Notes under the pieces: model-generated | What the model saw: only the letters and a program-made list of their open reading frames with translations | The model's database searches: none | Told to the model about the DNA's origin: nothing | Shown here: one piece after another, positions 46,923 through 56,445 of the stretch | Position numbering within the stretch: the first letter of the stretch is position 1 | How the letters are laid out: each line of letters starts with the position of its first letter | Source of the DNA: Corynebacterium pseudotuberculosis | Lineage (GTDB): Bacteria > Actinomycetota > Actinomycetes > Mycobacteriales > Mycobacteriaceae | NCBI RefSeq assembly: GCF_002155265.1 | Contig: NZ_CP021251.1 | Span: forward strand, 744,001-808,000 | Direction: 5' to 3' | DNA: 64,000 nt | Translations under genes and position numbers: made by a program

Positions 46923-47579
46923 CTTAGAAATTCTCCTTAACACTGCGGTGGATAAAATCGCAGCTGAAAATGTAAAAGCTGAGGTGATTGCGACGTTAAG
47001 CAATTAACATTAAAGAAAAATATACATAAGATTTCCTCAGGTCAAGAGATTTTTAGGTTTTTACCTGTTGAGTTATTGAAAACCTCATGCGTTTGAAATA
47101 ACTGCAGCTCTTAAGGTGTTTTTCTCTAACGTATGGTCCGCATATTTTCTATCTTTTTGGAAGAACATATAAGAAGGTATGCAGGGGATTTGCTAATGCA
47201 GACCGGTTTGATGCCCATGGCTGGGGGCTGCGACGCGCATGCGGAAACGTTGAAGCATTTTGTTACATGAGTGATGCGTATGAGGGCCCTTTGTCGCCCG
47301 ATGTGAAGGAAAACATAGTGTTTAAGGCCATGTTTTTTCTTCTTGTGACCCTTCTTACTAGAGTTTGGAAAGTAAAATTATCGCCACACCCTTTGCACTA
47401 AGCATGACTGAGTAATGGTCGCATGGTTAACCCCTGCCAATGAGTAGGTTCCATGCGTCCTTTGTTAGTTCTTTGCGCTAAAGGGTGGGTAACTCAATAA
47501 GTAACTTCTATGACCTGCGCCGAAGAGAGGCTCCCTCTAAAAAGCCTGTATCACAAGAGGAAAGACGAAAAGGACGACT
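46923..47579. other. Gene-free region before gltS
   Basis: About 650 bp between divergent genes without a recognisable gene. Codons at 46925-47003 are in frame with the exported protein and could be its N-terminal extension. AAAGACGAAAAGGACGAC immediately before ATG 47580 is the gltS ribosome-binding site. No riboswitch fold was recognised. Confidence 0.35.
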
Positions 47580-48929
47580 ATGGACTACACGCCGTATAGC
47601 TTGCTTACAGACGTAGGGTTTATCTCGATTTTGATGATCGTTGGCACGTTTATGCGAAGACATTTCGCATGGTTCCGGCATCTTCTCATCCCGGCCCCTA
47701 TCACTGCTGGTCTGCTTGGCTTGCTTCTCGGTCCAGAGGTCCTAGGGCTGCTGAATTTTTCAGATCGCTTAGGCGATTACTCCACGCTGCTAATCGCTAT
47801 TGTCTTTGCGGCTATGCCGTACTCCATGACCTTTGACGCACGCGATGCTTCAAAGGCCCGCAACATGTGGTCATACTCCACTGGTATGTTCCTGGGGCAA
47901 TGGGGCCTATTCATTCTTCTTGGGTTGTTTGTGTTCAAGCCATTCTTTGGCACCGAGGACTGGTTTGGCATGATGCTTCCGGTCGGCTTTGTCGGTGGCT
48001 TTGGCACAGCGGCTGCTGTGGGAGGCTCCCTGGACAGCATCGGCGCGGAGGCGGCGGCGTCGTTAGGCTTCACTTCTGCCACAGTGGGCACCCTTGCCGC
48101 AATTATCGGCGGAATCATCTTTGCCAACTGGGGAATCCGCACCGGCCGCACCAATACTCTGCCTAAAGAGCTTCCGTGGGAGTTGCGCAGCGGCCACATT
48201 GAGGATGTGGAAAAACAGCCTTCCATCGGGCGTGCGACAACCAACCCGTCCTCCATTGAGCCGCTTACTTTGCACATCGGCTTCATCTCGGTGACTGTGC
48301 TCTTTGCGTATCTTGCGCAGCAGGGTATCAAGAGTTTCTTCCCTAGCGTCTCTATCCCGCTATTCGCGCTGTCTTTTGTTGCCGGTATCTGCGGCGTGAT
48401 CTTCCTTAAGGTGATTCGTCGCCCGCGTTACTTGGACCAGCAGACGGTGAAGACTGTTTCGGGCGGTGCCACGGACTTCCTGATCGCTTTTGGTATCGCG
48501 TCCATCGTGCCCTCGGCAGTGGCAAGCTACCTTGTGCCGCTGATCATCCTCTTTATCGCTGGCATTGTTTACTGCGTGTTCTTCTTCTTTGTTGTTTCTC
48601 CAGTCTTCTTTGGAGAGTCTTGGCTTGAGCGCGGCATTTTCAGCTGGGGCTGGGCAACCGCCGCTGTGGCTACTGGCATCGCGCTGCTCAAGATCGTGGA
48701 TCCTGATTTGAAGTCGGGAACGCTCAATGAATATGGCGTGGCTTATGTGGGCTTTGCTCCCTTTGAGATCGGCATGACCATCCTCGCGCCGATTGCCATC
48801 CTCTCCGGGTTTGCTTTTGGCCTGGGCGGATTCGCCTTAGTACTCGCCGTGGCGATTCTTGTTATCCCAATATTTTCCGGTTGGCTGCCCAAGCGCGCCA
48901 AGAAAACTAACCCGGCGTCTGCGGGCTAG
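47580..48929 (+). CDS. gltS: Sodium/glutamate symporter (GltS family)
   Basis: The 449-residue protein with about ten membrane helices has the ESS-family inverted repeat architecture, with glycine-rich re-entrant segments GFVGGFGTAAAVGGSLDSIG and GVAYVGFAPFEIGM. GltS takes up glutamate with sodium. Length and start are standard. It stands alone, with a strong terminator shared with the convergent coiled-coil gene. A second small hairpin (CAGCGGGG/CCCCGCTG, 48972-48996) lies between stop and terminator. Confidence 0.88.
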   Translation: MDYTPYSLLTDVGFISILMIVGTFMRRHFAWFRHLLIPAPITAGLLGLLLGPEVLGLLNFSDRLGDYSTLLIAIVFAAMPYSMTFDARDASKARNMWSYSTGMFLGQWGLFILLGLFVFKPFFGTEDWFGMMLPVGFVGGFGTAAAVGGSLDSIGAEAAASLGFTSATVGTLAAIIGGIIFANWGIRTGRTNTLPKELPWELRSGHIEDVEKQPSIGRATTNPSSIEPLTLHIGFISVTVLFAYLAQQGIKSFFPSVSIPLFALSFVAGICGVIFLKVIRRPRYLDQQTVKTVSGGATDFLIAFGIASIVPSAVASYLVPLIILFIAGIVYCVFFFFVVSPVFFGESWLERGIFSWGWATAAVATGIALLKIVDPDLKSGTLNEYGVAYVGFAPFEIGMTILAPIAILSGFAFGLGGFALVLAVAILVIPIFSGWLPKRAKKTNPASAG

Positions 48930-49015
48930 GCTTTCTAGCTTATCGACGTCCCCTCTTAACCTGAACGTCTGCAGCGGGGAAGTGGTTGCCCCGCTGTTGG
49001 CGCCCTAGAGAGGGC

Positions 49016-49060
49016 AAAAGGGTGGTCTTCACGTTAACTAACGTGAAGACCACCCTTTTT
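49016..49060. terminator. Bidirectional terminator between gltS and coiled-coil gene
   Basis: AAGGGTGGTCTTCACGTTA pairs with TAACGTGAAGACCACCCTT around two bases, with TTT following on the plus strand and TTTT on the minus strand. It serves both convergent genes. Confidence 0.9.
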
Positions 49061-49081
49061 ATGTGCGGGTCTTAGAAAGAC

Positions 49082-49996
49082 TTAGCGGCGGTGGAAGAAC
49101 TTTTCAAAGACTGGTTTGAGGAAGTGACCGATGCCGATAATCGCAGCGATGGCCGAGATGACTCCAAAGAAGACGTTCAGACCGAAGGATGCGTTGAGAT
49201 CCTTGTGCAAGGAAGCGTTCTTGGTGTTCAGGGAATCGATCTTAGAAAGAAGGTCGTGGTTTTCCTTCTGAAGCTCGGCGTTGCGCTCCTTGAGTTCCTT
49301 TACTTCTTTTTCGAGCTTCTGCACCTTATGGGTGAGCTCCTTGATCTTGGCCTCTGCTGCGTTGAGCTTTGCGGTTACTTTGTCGAGCTCGTCCTCGGTA
49401 AGGAGGTTCTTCTCTTTGAGCTCTTCAATCTTCTTTTGGGACTGATCAATCTTTGTGTTGAGCTCACGGTTCTCTCGCTTAGTAGCGTCTAGCTCATTGC
49501 GAGAAATGGTGAGGTTCTTATGCAGGTGATCGATCTCATACTCGCTGCTATCAAGAGCGTCCGAGAGCTTGCGGTTTTCCCGCTTGGTGGCGTCTAGCTC
49601 ATTGCGAGAGATAGACAGGTTCTTGTGCAGATGATCGATTTCGCGCTCGTCGGCCTGGATCTTTTCTTCGAGGCGATCGACTTTGTCTGCAAGATGGTCG
49701 ACCTGATCAATGGTCTCTTCGAGGTGCTCGAAAACGGTGTTGAGCAGAACCGTGTACTCGGGGTGGGTACAACGACCGATGCTGAGAAGGCTAGCGCGGG
49801 AATCGTGCGTAAGTGAGGTGTAGTCTTCTGAGCTGGCGCAGATCCATCGATTTGTATTTGGATCGTAGATTCCTCTAACCGATGCAGAGGTGCGCAAGAG
49901 AATCTCTTCCTCATAATCAGTAGCATTCGCAGCAGGCGCAACGAGGAGGGAGCCTGCAATCGCGCAGGTGAGGACAGAAGACAGCAGCTTCTTCAT
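49082..49996 (-). CDS. Exported coiled-coil surface protein, M-protein-like
   Basis: The 304-residue protein has a signal peptide (MKKLLSSVLTCAIAGSLLVAP, cleavage after ANA near residue 26), a short N-terminal region with two cysteines (WICASSED, IGRCTHPE; residues 52 and 76), a long heptad coiled coil (about 88-268) and a C-terminal membrane helix (FFGVISAIAAIIGIGHFL) with a basic end (KFFHRR). The coiled coil contains a tandem 35-residue repeat (119-153 and 154-188). The layout, signal, variable-looking head, rod of repeats and membrane tail, recalls streptococcal M-like proteins, but there is no LPxTG; it would be held by the membrane helix. Function not known; binding to a host protein is a guess. 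Confidence 0.75.
   Translation of the reverse strand: MKKLLSSVLTCAIAGSLLVAPAANATDYEEEILLRTSASVRGIYDPNTNRWICASSEDYTSLTHDSRASLLSIGRCTHPEYTVLLNTVFEHLEETIDQVDHLADKVDRLEEKIQADEREIDHLHKNLSISRNELDATKRENRKLSDALDSSEYEIDHLHKNLTISRNELDATKRENRELNTKIDQSQKKIEELKEKNLLTEDELDKVTAKLNAAEAKIKELTHKVQKLEKEVKELKERNAELQKENHDLLSKIDSLNTKNASLHKDLNASFGLNVFFGVISAIAAIIGIGHFLKPVFEKFFHRR
49433..49642 (-). repeat. Two-copy 105-bp tandem repeat in the coiled-coil gene
   Basis: Copies lie at 49538-49642 and 49433-49537. The first 22 or so codons (EIDHLHKNLxISRNELDATK and on) are almost identical at protein and DNA level, the remaining 13 have diverged. The 35-residue period equals five heptads, so copy-number change would keep the coiled-coil register. 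Confidence 0.85.
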
Positions 49997-50254
49997 AATG
50001 AGGGCATAACCTTTCGTAGGGAATCCGTCAAGACCTTATATGTATATGTGAAAATACTGTGACTTTACGGTGACTTGGTAGATATTAGGTTAGGATCGTC
50101 GGTATGTCAAAAAGGGCAGTACAAAGCGATTATATTCAAGCTTTGGAAAGTTTTATTAAGTTTTAGCTGTGATAGTTAAAAGTATTTACCCAATGTATAG
50201 CGCTAAATATTAGATATTTCTTTGCATTTTGCGTTACTTGGGGGATTTTGCTTA

Positions 50255-50295
50255 ATAAAAAATAAAGGCTGCCACTCGCAATGAGTAGCAGCCTT
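50255..50295 (-). terminator. Terminator of the ABC exporter operon
   Basis: On the minus strand AAGGCTGCTACT pairs with AGTGGCAGCCTT (one mismatch) and is followed by TATTTTTTATT. It lies just after the permease gene. Confidence 0.85.
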
Positions 50296-50311
50296 GAGGC
50301 ACGTTGGGTGC

Positions 50312-51898
50312 TTAACCCACCCAGTGTCCAACCTTGTTAAACAGCTCTGGAAGATTTTTCTCTATGTGTCTAATGCAAAGTACGTATGCCACATAGTAGA
50401 TGATCGCCGGGATGCCGATCGCAAGGATTGCTCCAATGATTAGCAGCGGCTGGGAGGAGTTGAGATACCCGAATCCCAGAAGGATTGCGCCGGGGGCAAG
50501 GGGGAACCATACTCCTATGAAGGACCCAAAGGCGCTGAGCATGGCCGGGCCTGAATAGCCGGATTTATCGGTCCACGGATTTGTGCCGGGAGGTGCTACG
50601 GGGAACGCGTTGAAGGAGGTGAAAAGCAGACCGATAGTCGCGGAGCTGAGGAATGCGCCCAAGCTGGCCAGGCAAACGAGCAGCGCGATGGTCTTGTCGG
50701 GGGCGAGGGCCAGGACCAGGATTATGATGAGGGCTTGGAATACTATTGAGGGGGTAATGGAGGCGAGGTGGCGTGCGCGTATCCATGCTCTAACGGGTGT
50801 TCCGGTGACTATGAGGGACCAGATAGGGGGGCCGTCATAGCCAAGGTCATTCGATGCGGATATTCCGGAGAGCAAAGCGATGATAAAGGCGGCTACATAC
50901 AGGTACTCCGGTTGGTCGGACACTGCCTTGAAAACAAAGAACGCAAAGACGATCGGAAGCATGACAAGGGTGCCAAAGAGCCGGCTGTCGCGTCGGAAGT
51001 ATCGGACCGCCCTGGAATAGATATATCCGCTGGCGGTATGGGGTGCGCCAGGTATGAGGAGGGTATGGTGCTCTTTATCTTTCTTAACCTTTTCGGTTTT
51101 TGTTGTGGCGTGTGAGGTCCCGTTGGGGTTGCGGAGTTGTTCTGCAACGAGTGTTTTCCAGCCCAGTATCCCCGCGGCAAATGTTGCAATCGTGATCAGG
51201 GCTTTCGCTGCGATAATCCACCATGCGGCTCCGGCGAGAATCGAGGCAACAGCCCCTCCGGCGGACGCGATGGGAAGCCAGCCGAGTATTTCTCCGACGG
51301 GCGCTAGGGCTTCGGGGGAGATCTTGCTTGACTGTATTTGGTTGAATCCCAGGAGGATCACAAATACCAGGACCACACCTAGTACGTTTTTCTTATCGTT
51401 GTTGGAACGGCTGGAGCCACTGATTGCGGCCTTGAGGAGTTCCGATAGCAGGATGGCCACTGCGGTATTGATGAGCGTCGCGACGCTCCACAGGATGCCC
51501 CACGCCCCCGGGAGTGCAAGCGTGCCTACGACCGCCGTAACCACGGCGCATATTAATGCGAGGACTCCTCGGCTGGTGAGCAGTGGAATAACTGCCAGTG
51601 CCGGCAGGATCTGCTTTGCGTCAACGGGCAGTGGGGCTAATGTGCGCACATCAATCTGGTGTTCGCCGCTGGGTATTACAGACTCGACCACCAGGTAGCC
51701 GAGGCAACCTATCCCTAATACAAACGGGAGAATGCTCCAGCTCTGGGATTGGATTGCCGTGGCTAGGAGGAAGGATGTGGCTAGTAAGCCGCCGAGGGCA
51801 TAGATGCTGACCAGGATGGTCATCATGATGGCCGTGGGGTTTTTCTTAAATAGGCGTGACCGCAGCGTGCGGTGGAGCCGTATGAGTGTTGACGTCAT
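50312..51898 (-). CDS. ABC-2-like exporter permease
   Basis: The protein (528 residues from ATG 51898) is almost wholly hydrophobic, with about 12 membrane helices in two halves separated by a hydrophilic, Lys-rich segment (HATTKTEKVKKDKEHHTLL, near residue 280). It lacks recognisable importer EAA loops and is paired with a DrrA/CcmA-type ATPase, so export is likely. The substrate is unknown. The frame is open to a GTG at 51925 inside the ATPase gene, but ATG 51898 lies 6 bp after the ATPase stop and gives a normal N-terminus. Confidence 0.75.
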   Translation of the reverse strand: MTSTLIRLHRTLRSRLFKKNPTAIMMTILVSIYALGGLLATSFLLATAIQSQSWSILPFVLGIGCLGYLVVESVIPSGEHQIDVRTLAPLPVDAKQILPALAVIPLLTSRGVLALICAVVTAVVGTLALPGAWGILWSVATLINTAVAILLSELLKAAISGSSRSNNDKKNVLGVVLVFVILLGFNQIQSSKISPEALAPVGEILGWLPIASAGGAVASILAGAAWWIIAAKALITIATFAAGILGWKTLVAEQLRNPNGTSHATTKTEKVKKDKEHHTLLIPGAPHTASGYIYSRAVRYFRRDSRLFGTLVMLPIVFAFFVFKAVSDQPEYLYVAAFIIALLSGISASNDLGYDGPPIWSLIVTGTPVRAWIRARHLASITPSIVFQALIIILVLALAPDKTIALLVCLASLGAFLSSATIGLLFTSFNAFPVAPPGTNPWTDKSGYSGPAMLSAFGSFIGVWFPLAPGAILLGFGYLNSSQPLLIIGAILAIGIPAIIYYVAYVLCIRHIEKNLPELFNKVGHWVG

Positions 51899-51903
51899 GA
51901 GAC

Positions 51904-52710
51904 CTACTCGCTTCCTTTGAGCCACTCGAGAGAGCTGTCGCCTGCGGCGTCTCCGCCCACAAAATCGATGAATGCGTCCACGAGGCTGGTTCCCTGGCGT
52001 ACCTCGTCTACGCTGCCCATGGTGAGTATTTGGCCGTGATCAACGATGGCTAAGTGGTCGCAGAGACCTCCCACCAGCTCCATTACGTGCGAAGACAAAA
52101 TGATGGTGCCGCCGTTAGCAGCGAAGTTGCGTAGGATTCGCTGGATTGTGCGCCCGGATGCAGGGTCTACGGCTTCCAGTGGCTCATCCAGAATGAGCAG
52201 CTTTGGCGCATGGAGTAAGGCACCGGCCAGAAGGATCTTCTTGGTCATTCCGGCGGAATAATCCGTGATCGGGGTATTTTTTGCCTCCTCAAGCCCTAGG
52301 GTCTGGAGTAATTCCCTGGATCGGGTTTCAATCACTTGGGGATCCATGTTGCGTAGGCCACCGAGGAACTCAAGATATTCTGGGCCGCTAAGGCGATCAA
52401 AGACAGGAACGCCGTCTGCAAGTAAGCCCATCTTTTGTTTAGCTGTGGTGCCGTCACTCCATATATCGCTACCGGCTATCCATGCCTGTCCGGCGTCGGG
52501 GCGCAGGAGGCCGGTGGCCAGGCTGATGAGCGTTGTCTTTCCGGCGCCATTGGGGCCTACAAGGCCAAAGATGCTGCCGTAGGGGACGTCCAAGCTGAGA
52601 TTATTTACTGCAACTTTGGATCCGAACTGTTTAAATAGCCCGCGGACGGCAAAAGCTTGGTTCGTGGGGTCATTGCTAAGGGGTGGGAGATGTGGTGTGT
52701 GAGAAGTCAT
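51904..52710 (-). CDS. ABC exporter ATP-binding protein (CcmA/DrrA type)
   Basis: The 268-residue ATPase has Walker A GPNGAGKTT, the degenerate signature YSAGMTKKILLAGALLHAP, Walker B LLILDEPLEAVDP and switch His in ILSSHVMELV. The signature lacks the usual SGGQ, common in ABC-2 exporters. Energises the permease encoded directly downstream. It is divergent from clpB; about 250 bp separate them. Confidence 0.9.
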   Translation of the reverse strand: MTSHTPHLPPLSNDPTNQAFAVRGLFKQFGSKVAVNNLSLDVPYGSIFGLVGPNGAGKTTLISLATGLLRPDAGQAWIAGSDIWSDGTTAKQKMGLLADGVPVFDRLSGPEYLEFLGGLRNMDPQVIETRSRELLQTLGLEEAKNTPITDYSAGMTKKILLAGALLHAPKLLILDEPLEAVDPASGRTIQRILRNFAANGGTIILSSHVMELVGGLCDHLAIVDHGQILTMGSVDEVRQGTSLVDAFIDFVGGDAAGDSSLEWLKGSE

Positions 52711-52829
52711 AACTACAAAGATAGTTCAGGATTCAGCGCAATGTGGGGGTGGGTGATCCTAATCGCCTGAATGCATCAGTCTTCCCGATTTTTTAAAAGT
52801 TGAGCGCAGCTGACTCAAAAAAAGTTTTA

Positions 52830-52850
52830 CTTGAGTGGAACAAACTCAAC
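52830..52850. promoter_or_regulatory. HAIR operator (HspR binding site) upstream of clpB
   Basis: CTTGAGT-N7-ACTCAAC matches the HAIR consensus at 13 of 14 positions. A further ACTCAA at 52813 faces the same TTGAGT. It overlaps the -35 element of the SigH-type promoter, so bound HspR would block that promoter. Confidence 0.85.
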
Positions 52851-52862
52851 TTTGTGTGCGTT
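52837..52862 (+). promoter_or_regulatory. Putative SigH heat-shock promoter of clpB
   Basis: GGAA (52837-52840) lies inside the HAIR spacer and GTT (52860-52862) follows after 19 bases, the same geometry as at dnaK. It is about 100 bp before the clpB ATG. Confidence 0.65.
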
Positions 52863-52962
52863 GGAGTAGATGACTAGAGATTCACAACGCACCAACCAAG
52901 GGCTCGTCTAGGGCGCTGCAGGCGGTGTTGTTGCAGAACATGAAGTCCATGAAAGGAAAAAT

Positions 52963-55512
52963 ATGAATTCATTTAACCCAACAACTAAAACTCAGGAGGC
53001 CTTGCAAGTTGCACTGCAGCAGGCGTCTTCCTTAGGAAACCCAGATATTCGGCCAGCACATTTACTTGCGGCGATCTTAGGCCAGGAGGACGGCATCGCC
53101 GTGCCCGTCTTGCGCGCTACGGGCGTAGACCCACAGGTGGTGGCCAAGGAGGCCAATGCACTTGTAGCGGGGTATCCCAAGGCTGAGGGGTCTGGCATGG
53201 CCAACCCCAACTTTAACCGCGATGCTCTCAACGCTCTGACCGCTGCGCAAGAGCTGGCTGGTGAATTAGGTGATGAGTACGTATCTACTGAGGTGCTACT
53301 CGCCGCGATTGCTCGGGGTAAGTCCGATGCTGCGGAGTTACTGACCAAGCGAGGCGCTACGTATGACGTGATTAAGGGAGTGTTCCCCTCTGTGCGAGGA
53401 AGCAAGAAGGTGACTAGTCAGGATCCGGAAGGCCAGTTCCAAGCTCTGGAGAAGTATTCCACCGACCTTACGGCTCGTGCTCGTGAGGGAAAGATTGATC
53501 CCGTTATCGGGCGTGACTCGGAGATTCGGCGTGTGGTTCAGGTGCTCAGCCGTCGCACTAAGAATAACCCCGTTCTTATTGGTGAGCCTGGCGTGGGTAA
53601 GACCGCGATCGTAGAAGGCCTGGCTCGCAGGATTGTTGCCGGCGATGTTCCGGAGTCGCTGAAGGGGAAGACCCTTATTAGCCTTGATCTTGGATCGATG
53701 GTCGCTGGCGCCAAGTACCGTGGCGAGTTTGAGGAACGCCTCAAGGCTGTGCTTGATGAGATCAAGTCGGCAGAGGGCGAGATCATTACTTTTATTGATG
53801 AGCTGCACACCATTGTTGGTGCAGGAGCTACGGGCGATTCCGCTATGGACGCCGGCAATATGATCAAGCCACTGCTGGCTCGTGGCGAGCTACGCCTAGT
53901 GGGTGCCACTACTCTGGATGAATACCGCAAGTACATCGAGAAAGATGCGGCCTTGGAACGCCGTTTCCAGCAGGTCTTTGTGGGCGAACCCTCTGTAGAA
54001 GACGCTATCGGTATTCTGCGCGGCCTTAAAGAGCGCTACGAGGTGCATCATGGTGTGCGTATTCAGGATTCCGCATTGGTCGCCGCTGCCACTCTCTCGG
54101 ATCGCTATATCACGTCTCGCTTCCTACCGGACAAAGCAATTGACCTGGTCGATGAGGCCGCGAGCCGCCTGCGCATGGAGATCGATTCTTCCCCGCAAGA
54201 GATCGATGAGCTAGAGCGTGTTGTGCGTCGCCTGGAGATTGAAGAAGTCGCACTGAGCAAGGAGACGGATGCGGCCTCTCAGCAGCGCCTGGAGAAGTTG
54301 CGCCAGGAGCTTGCCGACGAGCGCGAGAAACTCGGCGAACTCAAAGCCCGCTGGAATAATGAGAAGTCTGCAATAGATAAGGTGCGCGAGGCCAAGGAAG
54401 AGCTAGAGCATCTGCGCTCTGAGTCGGAGATTGCTGAGCGCGAAGGCGACTACGGCAAGGTGGCGGAGCTGCGCTATGGCCGAATCCCAGAGTTGGAAAA
54501 GCAGGTGGCTGAGGCTGAGGCCCATACAACTGAGACCACTATGCTTTCGGAGGAGGTAACACCGGACACCATCGCTGATGTGGTTTCTGCTTGGACTGGT
54601 ATCCCTGCGGGCAAGATGTTGCAGGGGGAGACGGAAAAGCTTCTGCGCATGGAATCTGAGCTGGGTAGCCGAGTGGTTGGGCAGCTAGAAGCCGTTGAAG
54701 CTGTGTCTGATGCTGTGCGCCGTGCGCGCGCTGGCGTAGCTGACCCGAACCGCCCGACTGGTTCCTTCCTTTTCCTTGGGCCTACGGGCGTGGGTAAGAC
54801 TGAGCTGGCTAAAGCTTTGGCCGAGTTCATGTTTGATGACGAGCGCGCGATGGTGCGCATAGATATGTCTGAGTACGGGGAGAAGCATTCCGTGGCTCGA
54901 CTTGTTGGTGCCCCTCCCGGATACGTTGGTTATGATCAAGGCGGTCAGCTCACCGAGGCTGTGCGGCGGCGTCCCTACACGGTGGTGCTTTTTGACGAGG
55001 TAGAGAAAGCACATTCCGATGTCTTTGACATTCTGCTGCAGGTACTCGATGAAGGCAGGCTTACCGACGGCCAAGGTCGTACCGTTGATTTCCGAAACAC
55101 CGTGCTCATCCTCACCTCCAACCTGGGGGCTGGCGGTACTCGCGAGCAAATGATGGATGCCGTCAAACGAGCATTCAAACCGGAATTTGTTAACCGCCTG
55201 GATGACGTGGCGATCTTTGATCCGCTCTCAGAGGAGCAGCTCACTCATATTGTGGAGATCCAGATTGCTCAGCTGGCAAACCGACTTTCGGCTCGTCGCC
55301 TGACCTTGCAGGTCTCTGATGCTGCAAGGTTGTGGTTGGCTGAACGCGGTTATGAGCCCGCCTATGGCGCGCGTCCGCTGCGCCGTCTGATCCAACAGGC
55401 GATTGGTGATCAGCTGGCCAAGAAGCTGTTGGCAGGCGAGATCCGCGACGGCGACACCGTGCACGTAGATGTAGCCGATGGCGGCGAGGCTTTAGAGTTG
55501 GCAAAGAGATAA
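52963..55512 (+). CDS. clpB: ATP-dependent disaggregase ClpB
   Basis: The 849-residue hexameric AAA+ chaperone has an N-domain (residues 1-150), a first ATPase domain with Walker A GEPGVGKT and Walker B ITFIDELH, a middle coiled-coil domain (about 395-525, [19 protein letters not shown] is part), and a second ATPase domain with Walker A GPTGVGKT and [11 protein letters not shown]. It dissolves protein aggregates together with DnaK. GAAAGGAAAAAT before the ATG is the ribosome-binding site. It is regulated by HspR and probably SigH. Confidence 0.98.
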   Translation: MNSFNPTTKTQEALQVALQQASSLGNPDIRPAHLLAAILGQEDGIAVPVLRATGVDPQVVAKEANALVAGYPKAEGSGMANPNFNRDALNALTAAQELAGELGDEYVSTEVLLAAIARGKSDAAELLTKRGATYDVIKGVFPSVRGSKKVTSQDPEGQFQALEKYSTDLTARAREGKIDPVIGRDSEIRRVVQVLSRRTKNNPVLIGEPGVGKTAIVEGLARRIVAGDVPESLKGKTLISLDLGSMVAGAKYRGEFEERLKAVLDEIKSAEGEIITFIDELHTIVGAGATGDSAMDAGNMIKPLLARGELRLVGATTLDEYRKYIEKDAALERRFQQVFVGEPSVEDAIGILRGLKERYEVHHGVRIQDSALVAAATLSDRYITSRFLPDKAIDLVDEAASRLRMEIDSSPQEIDELERVVRRLEIEEVALSKETDAASQQRLEKLRQELADEREKLGELKARWNNEKSAIDKVREAKEELEHLRSESEIAEREGDYGKVAELRYGRIPELEKQVAEAEAHTTETTMLSEEVTPDTIADVVSAWTGIPAGKMLQGETEKLLRMESELGSRVVGQLEAVEAVSDAVRRARAGVADPNRPTGSFLFLGPTGVGKTELAKALAEFMFDDERAMVRIDMSEYGEKHSVARLVGAPPGYVGYDQGGQLTEAVRRRPYTVVLFDEVEKAHSDVFDILLQVLDEGRLTDGQGRTVDFRNTVLILTSNLGAGGTREQMMDAVKRAFKPEFVNRLDDVAIFDPLSEEQLTHIVEIQIAQLANRLSARRLTLQVSDAARLWLAERGYEPAYGARPLRRLIQQAIGDQLAKKLLAGEIRDGDTVHVDVADGGEALELAKR

Positions 55513-55517
55513 TTTTT

Positions 55518-55566
55518 ACTAGTTTCCGTGAGGCATCTTAGGGCCTCACGGAAACTAGTTTTTTGT
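55518..55566. terminator. Bidirectional terminator between clpB and srtB
   Basis: AACTAGTTTCCGTGAGGC-type arms (ACTAGTTTCCGTGAGGC pairs with GCCTCACGGAAACTAGT) form a 17-bp stem with an 8-base loop, flanked by TTTTTT on the plus strand and AATTTTTA-side T's on the minus. It overlaps the last srtB codons. Confidence 0.9.
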
Positions 55567-56445
55567 ATCTTTTCTGCTGAAGTTTTTACGCCACCAGAGT
55601 ATGAGCAGAAGAATGGTAAGTACGGCAGCTGCAAGGATCGCCCACATCCACCATTGCATGTTTATTCCTGAGCTGTCCTCAAAAACTTTTTCTTCCTGTG
55701 GATCCATAGGTACTTGGTGCCCATGGACTAAAAGACGATGAGTGTTGATCCCATATGGCGTGCAGGTGACCAAAGTGATGAGGTCTTGCCCCTCAGTTCT
55801 TTGGAGTGCGTCTGTCTCTTCAGGTAGAACTACATTGATGCGATCAACTTGATATTTAAGCTTGTGTCCCGCGACAGCGATATAAAAGGCATCGCCCTCT
55901 CGAACTTTGTTCAGATTGTCCCACAAAGTGGCATTCTGCAAGCCAGTATGGGCCGAAAGAACAGAATTCCGATCAATGCCACCTACTGGTAAGTCGGTTC
56001 CAAACAAATGCCCAACGCCACGCTGTAAGGATTCCTCTGACGTTCCATGATAAATAGGCAGGTCCGACTTAATGGACGGGATTATGATGCGCCCCATGGC
56101 GTCGGTTTCATGTAATTGGTGAAGATACTCCTGATAAGGCTCGTTGTCCTTTGCTCGACGTGAAGCCCAGGCATCCAAGATCGGGCCTTGGGATCGATCA
56201 GCGTTATAACGGTGAGCCTCTTCCCAAGCCGTATCAAGTACATCTACCGGAACGCTTTTTTCTAACTTGGAATAAGCGTCTGCGGCTTGCTGCTGGATGA
56301 TGTTATTCCATTGTGTCGCGATGACGGGGTAGAGGAGGACTCCCAGTCCAATAAGGATGATAACCACAGCTATTGCTGCGTTTCCTCTTTTTTGAGGTTG
56401 CCTGTTGGAGGTTTTCTGGGAGTCGATCTTTGCTCGACGATGCAT
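55555..56445 (-). CDS. srtB: Class C (pilus) sortase, divergent from pilus cluster 2
   Basis: The 296-residue sortase has membrane helices near residues 23-42 and at the C-terminus (MWAILAAAVLTILLLILWW), lid motif DAW (91-93) in place of the usual DPW, catalytic His166 in SAHTG, Cys228 in LVTCTPYG and Arg237 in THRLLVHG. It is transcribed away from spaD but, by comparison with the C. diphtheriae srtB-spaD-srtC-spaE-spaF locus, belongs to the same pilus system. GC content is close to the core genome, higher than the pilin genes beside it. The B/C labels are by analogy. Confidence 0.88.
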   Translation of the reverse strand: MHRRAKIDSQKTSNRQPQKRGNAAIAVVIILIGLGVLLYPVIATQWNNIIQQQAADAYSKLEKSVPVDVLDTAWEEAHRYNADRSQGPILDAWASRRAKDNEPYQEYLHQLHETDAMGRIIIPSIKSDLPIYHGTSEESLQRGVGHLFGTDLPVGGIDRNSVLSAHTGLQNATLWDNLNKVREGDAFYIAVAGHKLKYQVDRINVVLPEETDALQRTEGQDLITLVTCTPYGINTHRLLVHGHQVPMDPQEEKVFEDSSGINMQWWMWAILAAAVLTILLLILWWRKNFSRKDTKN

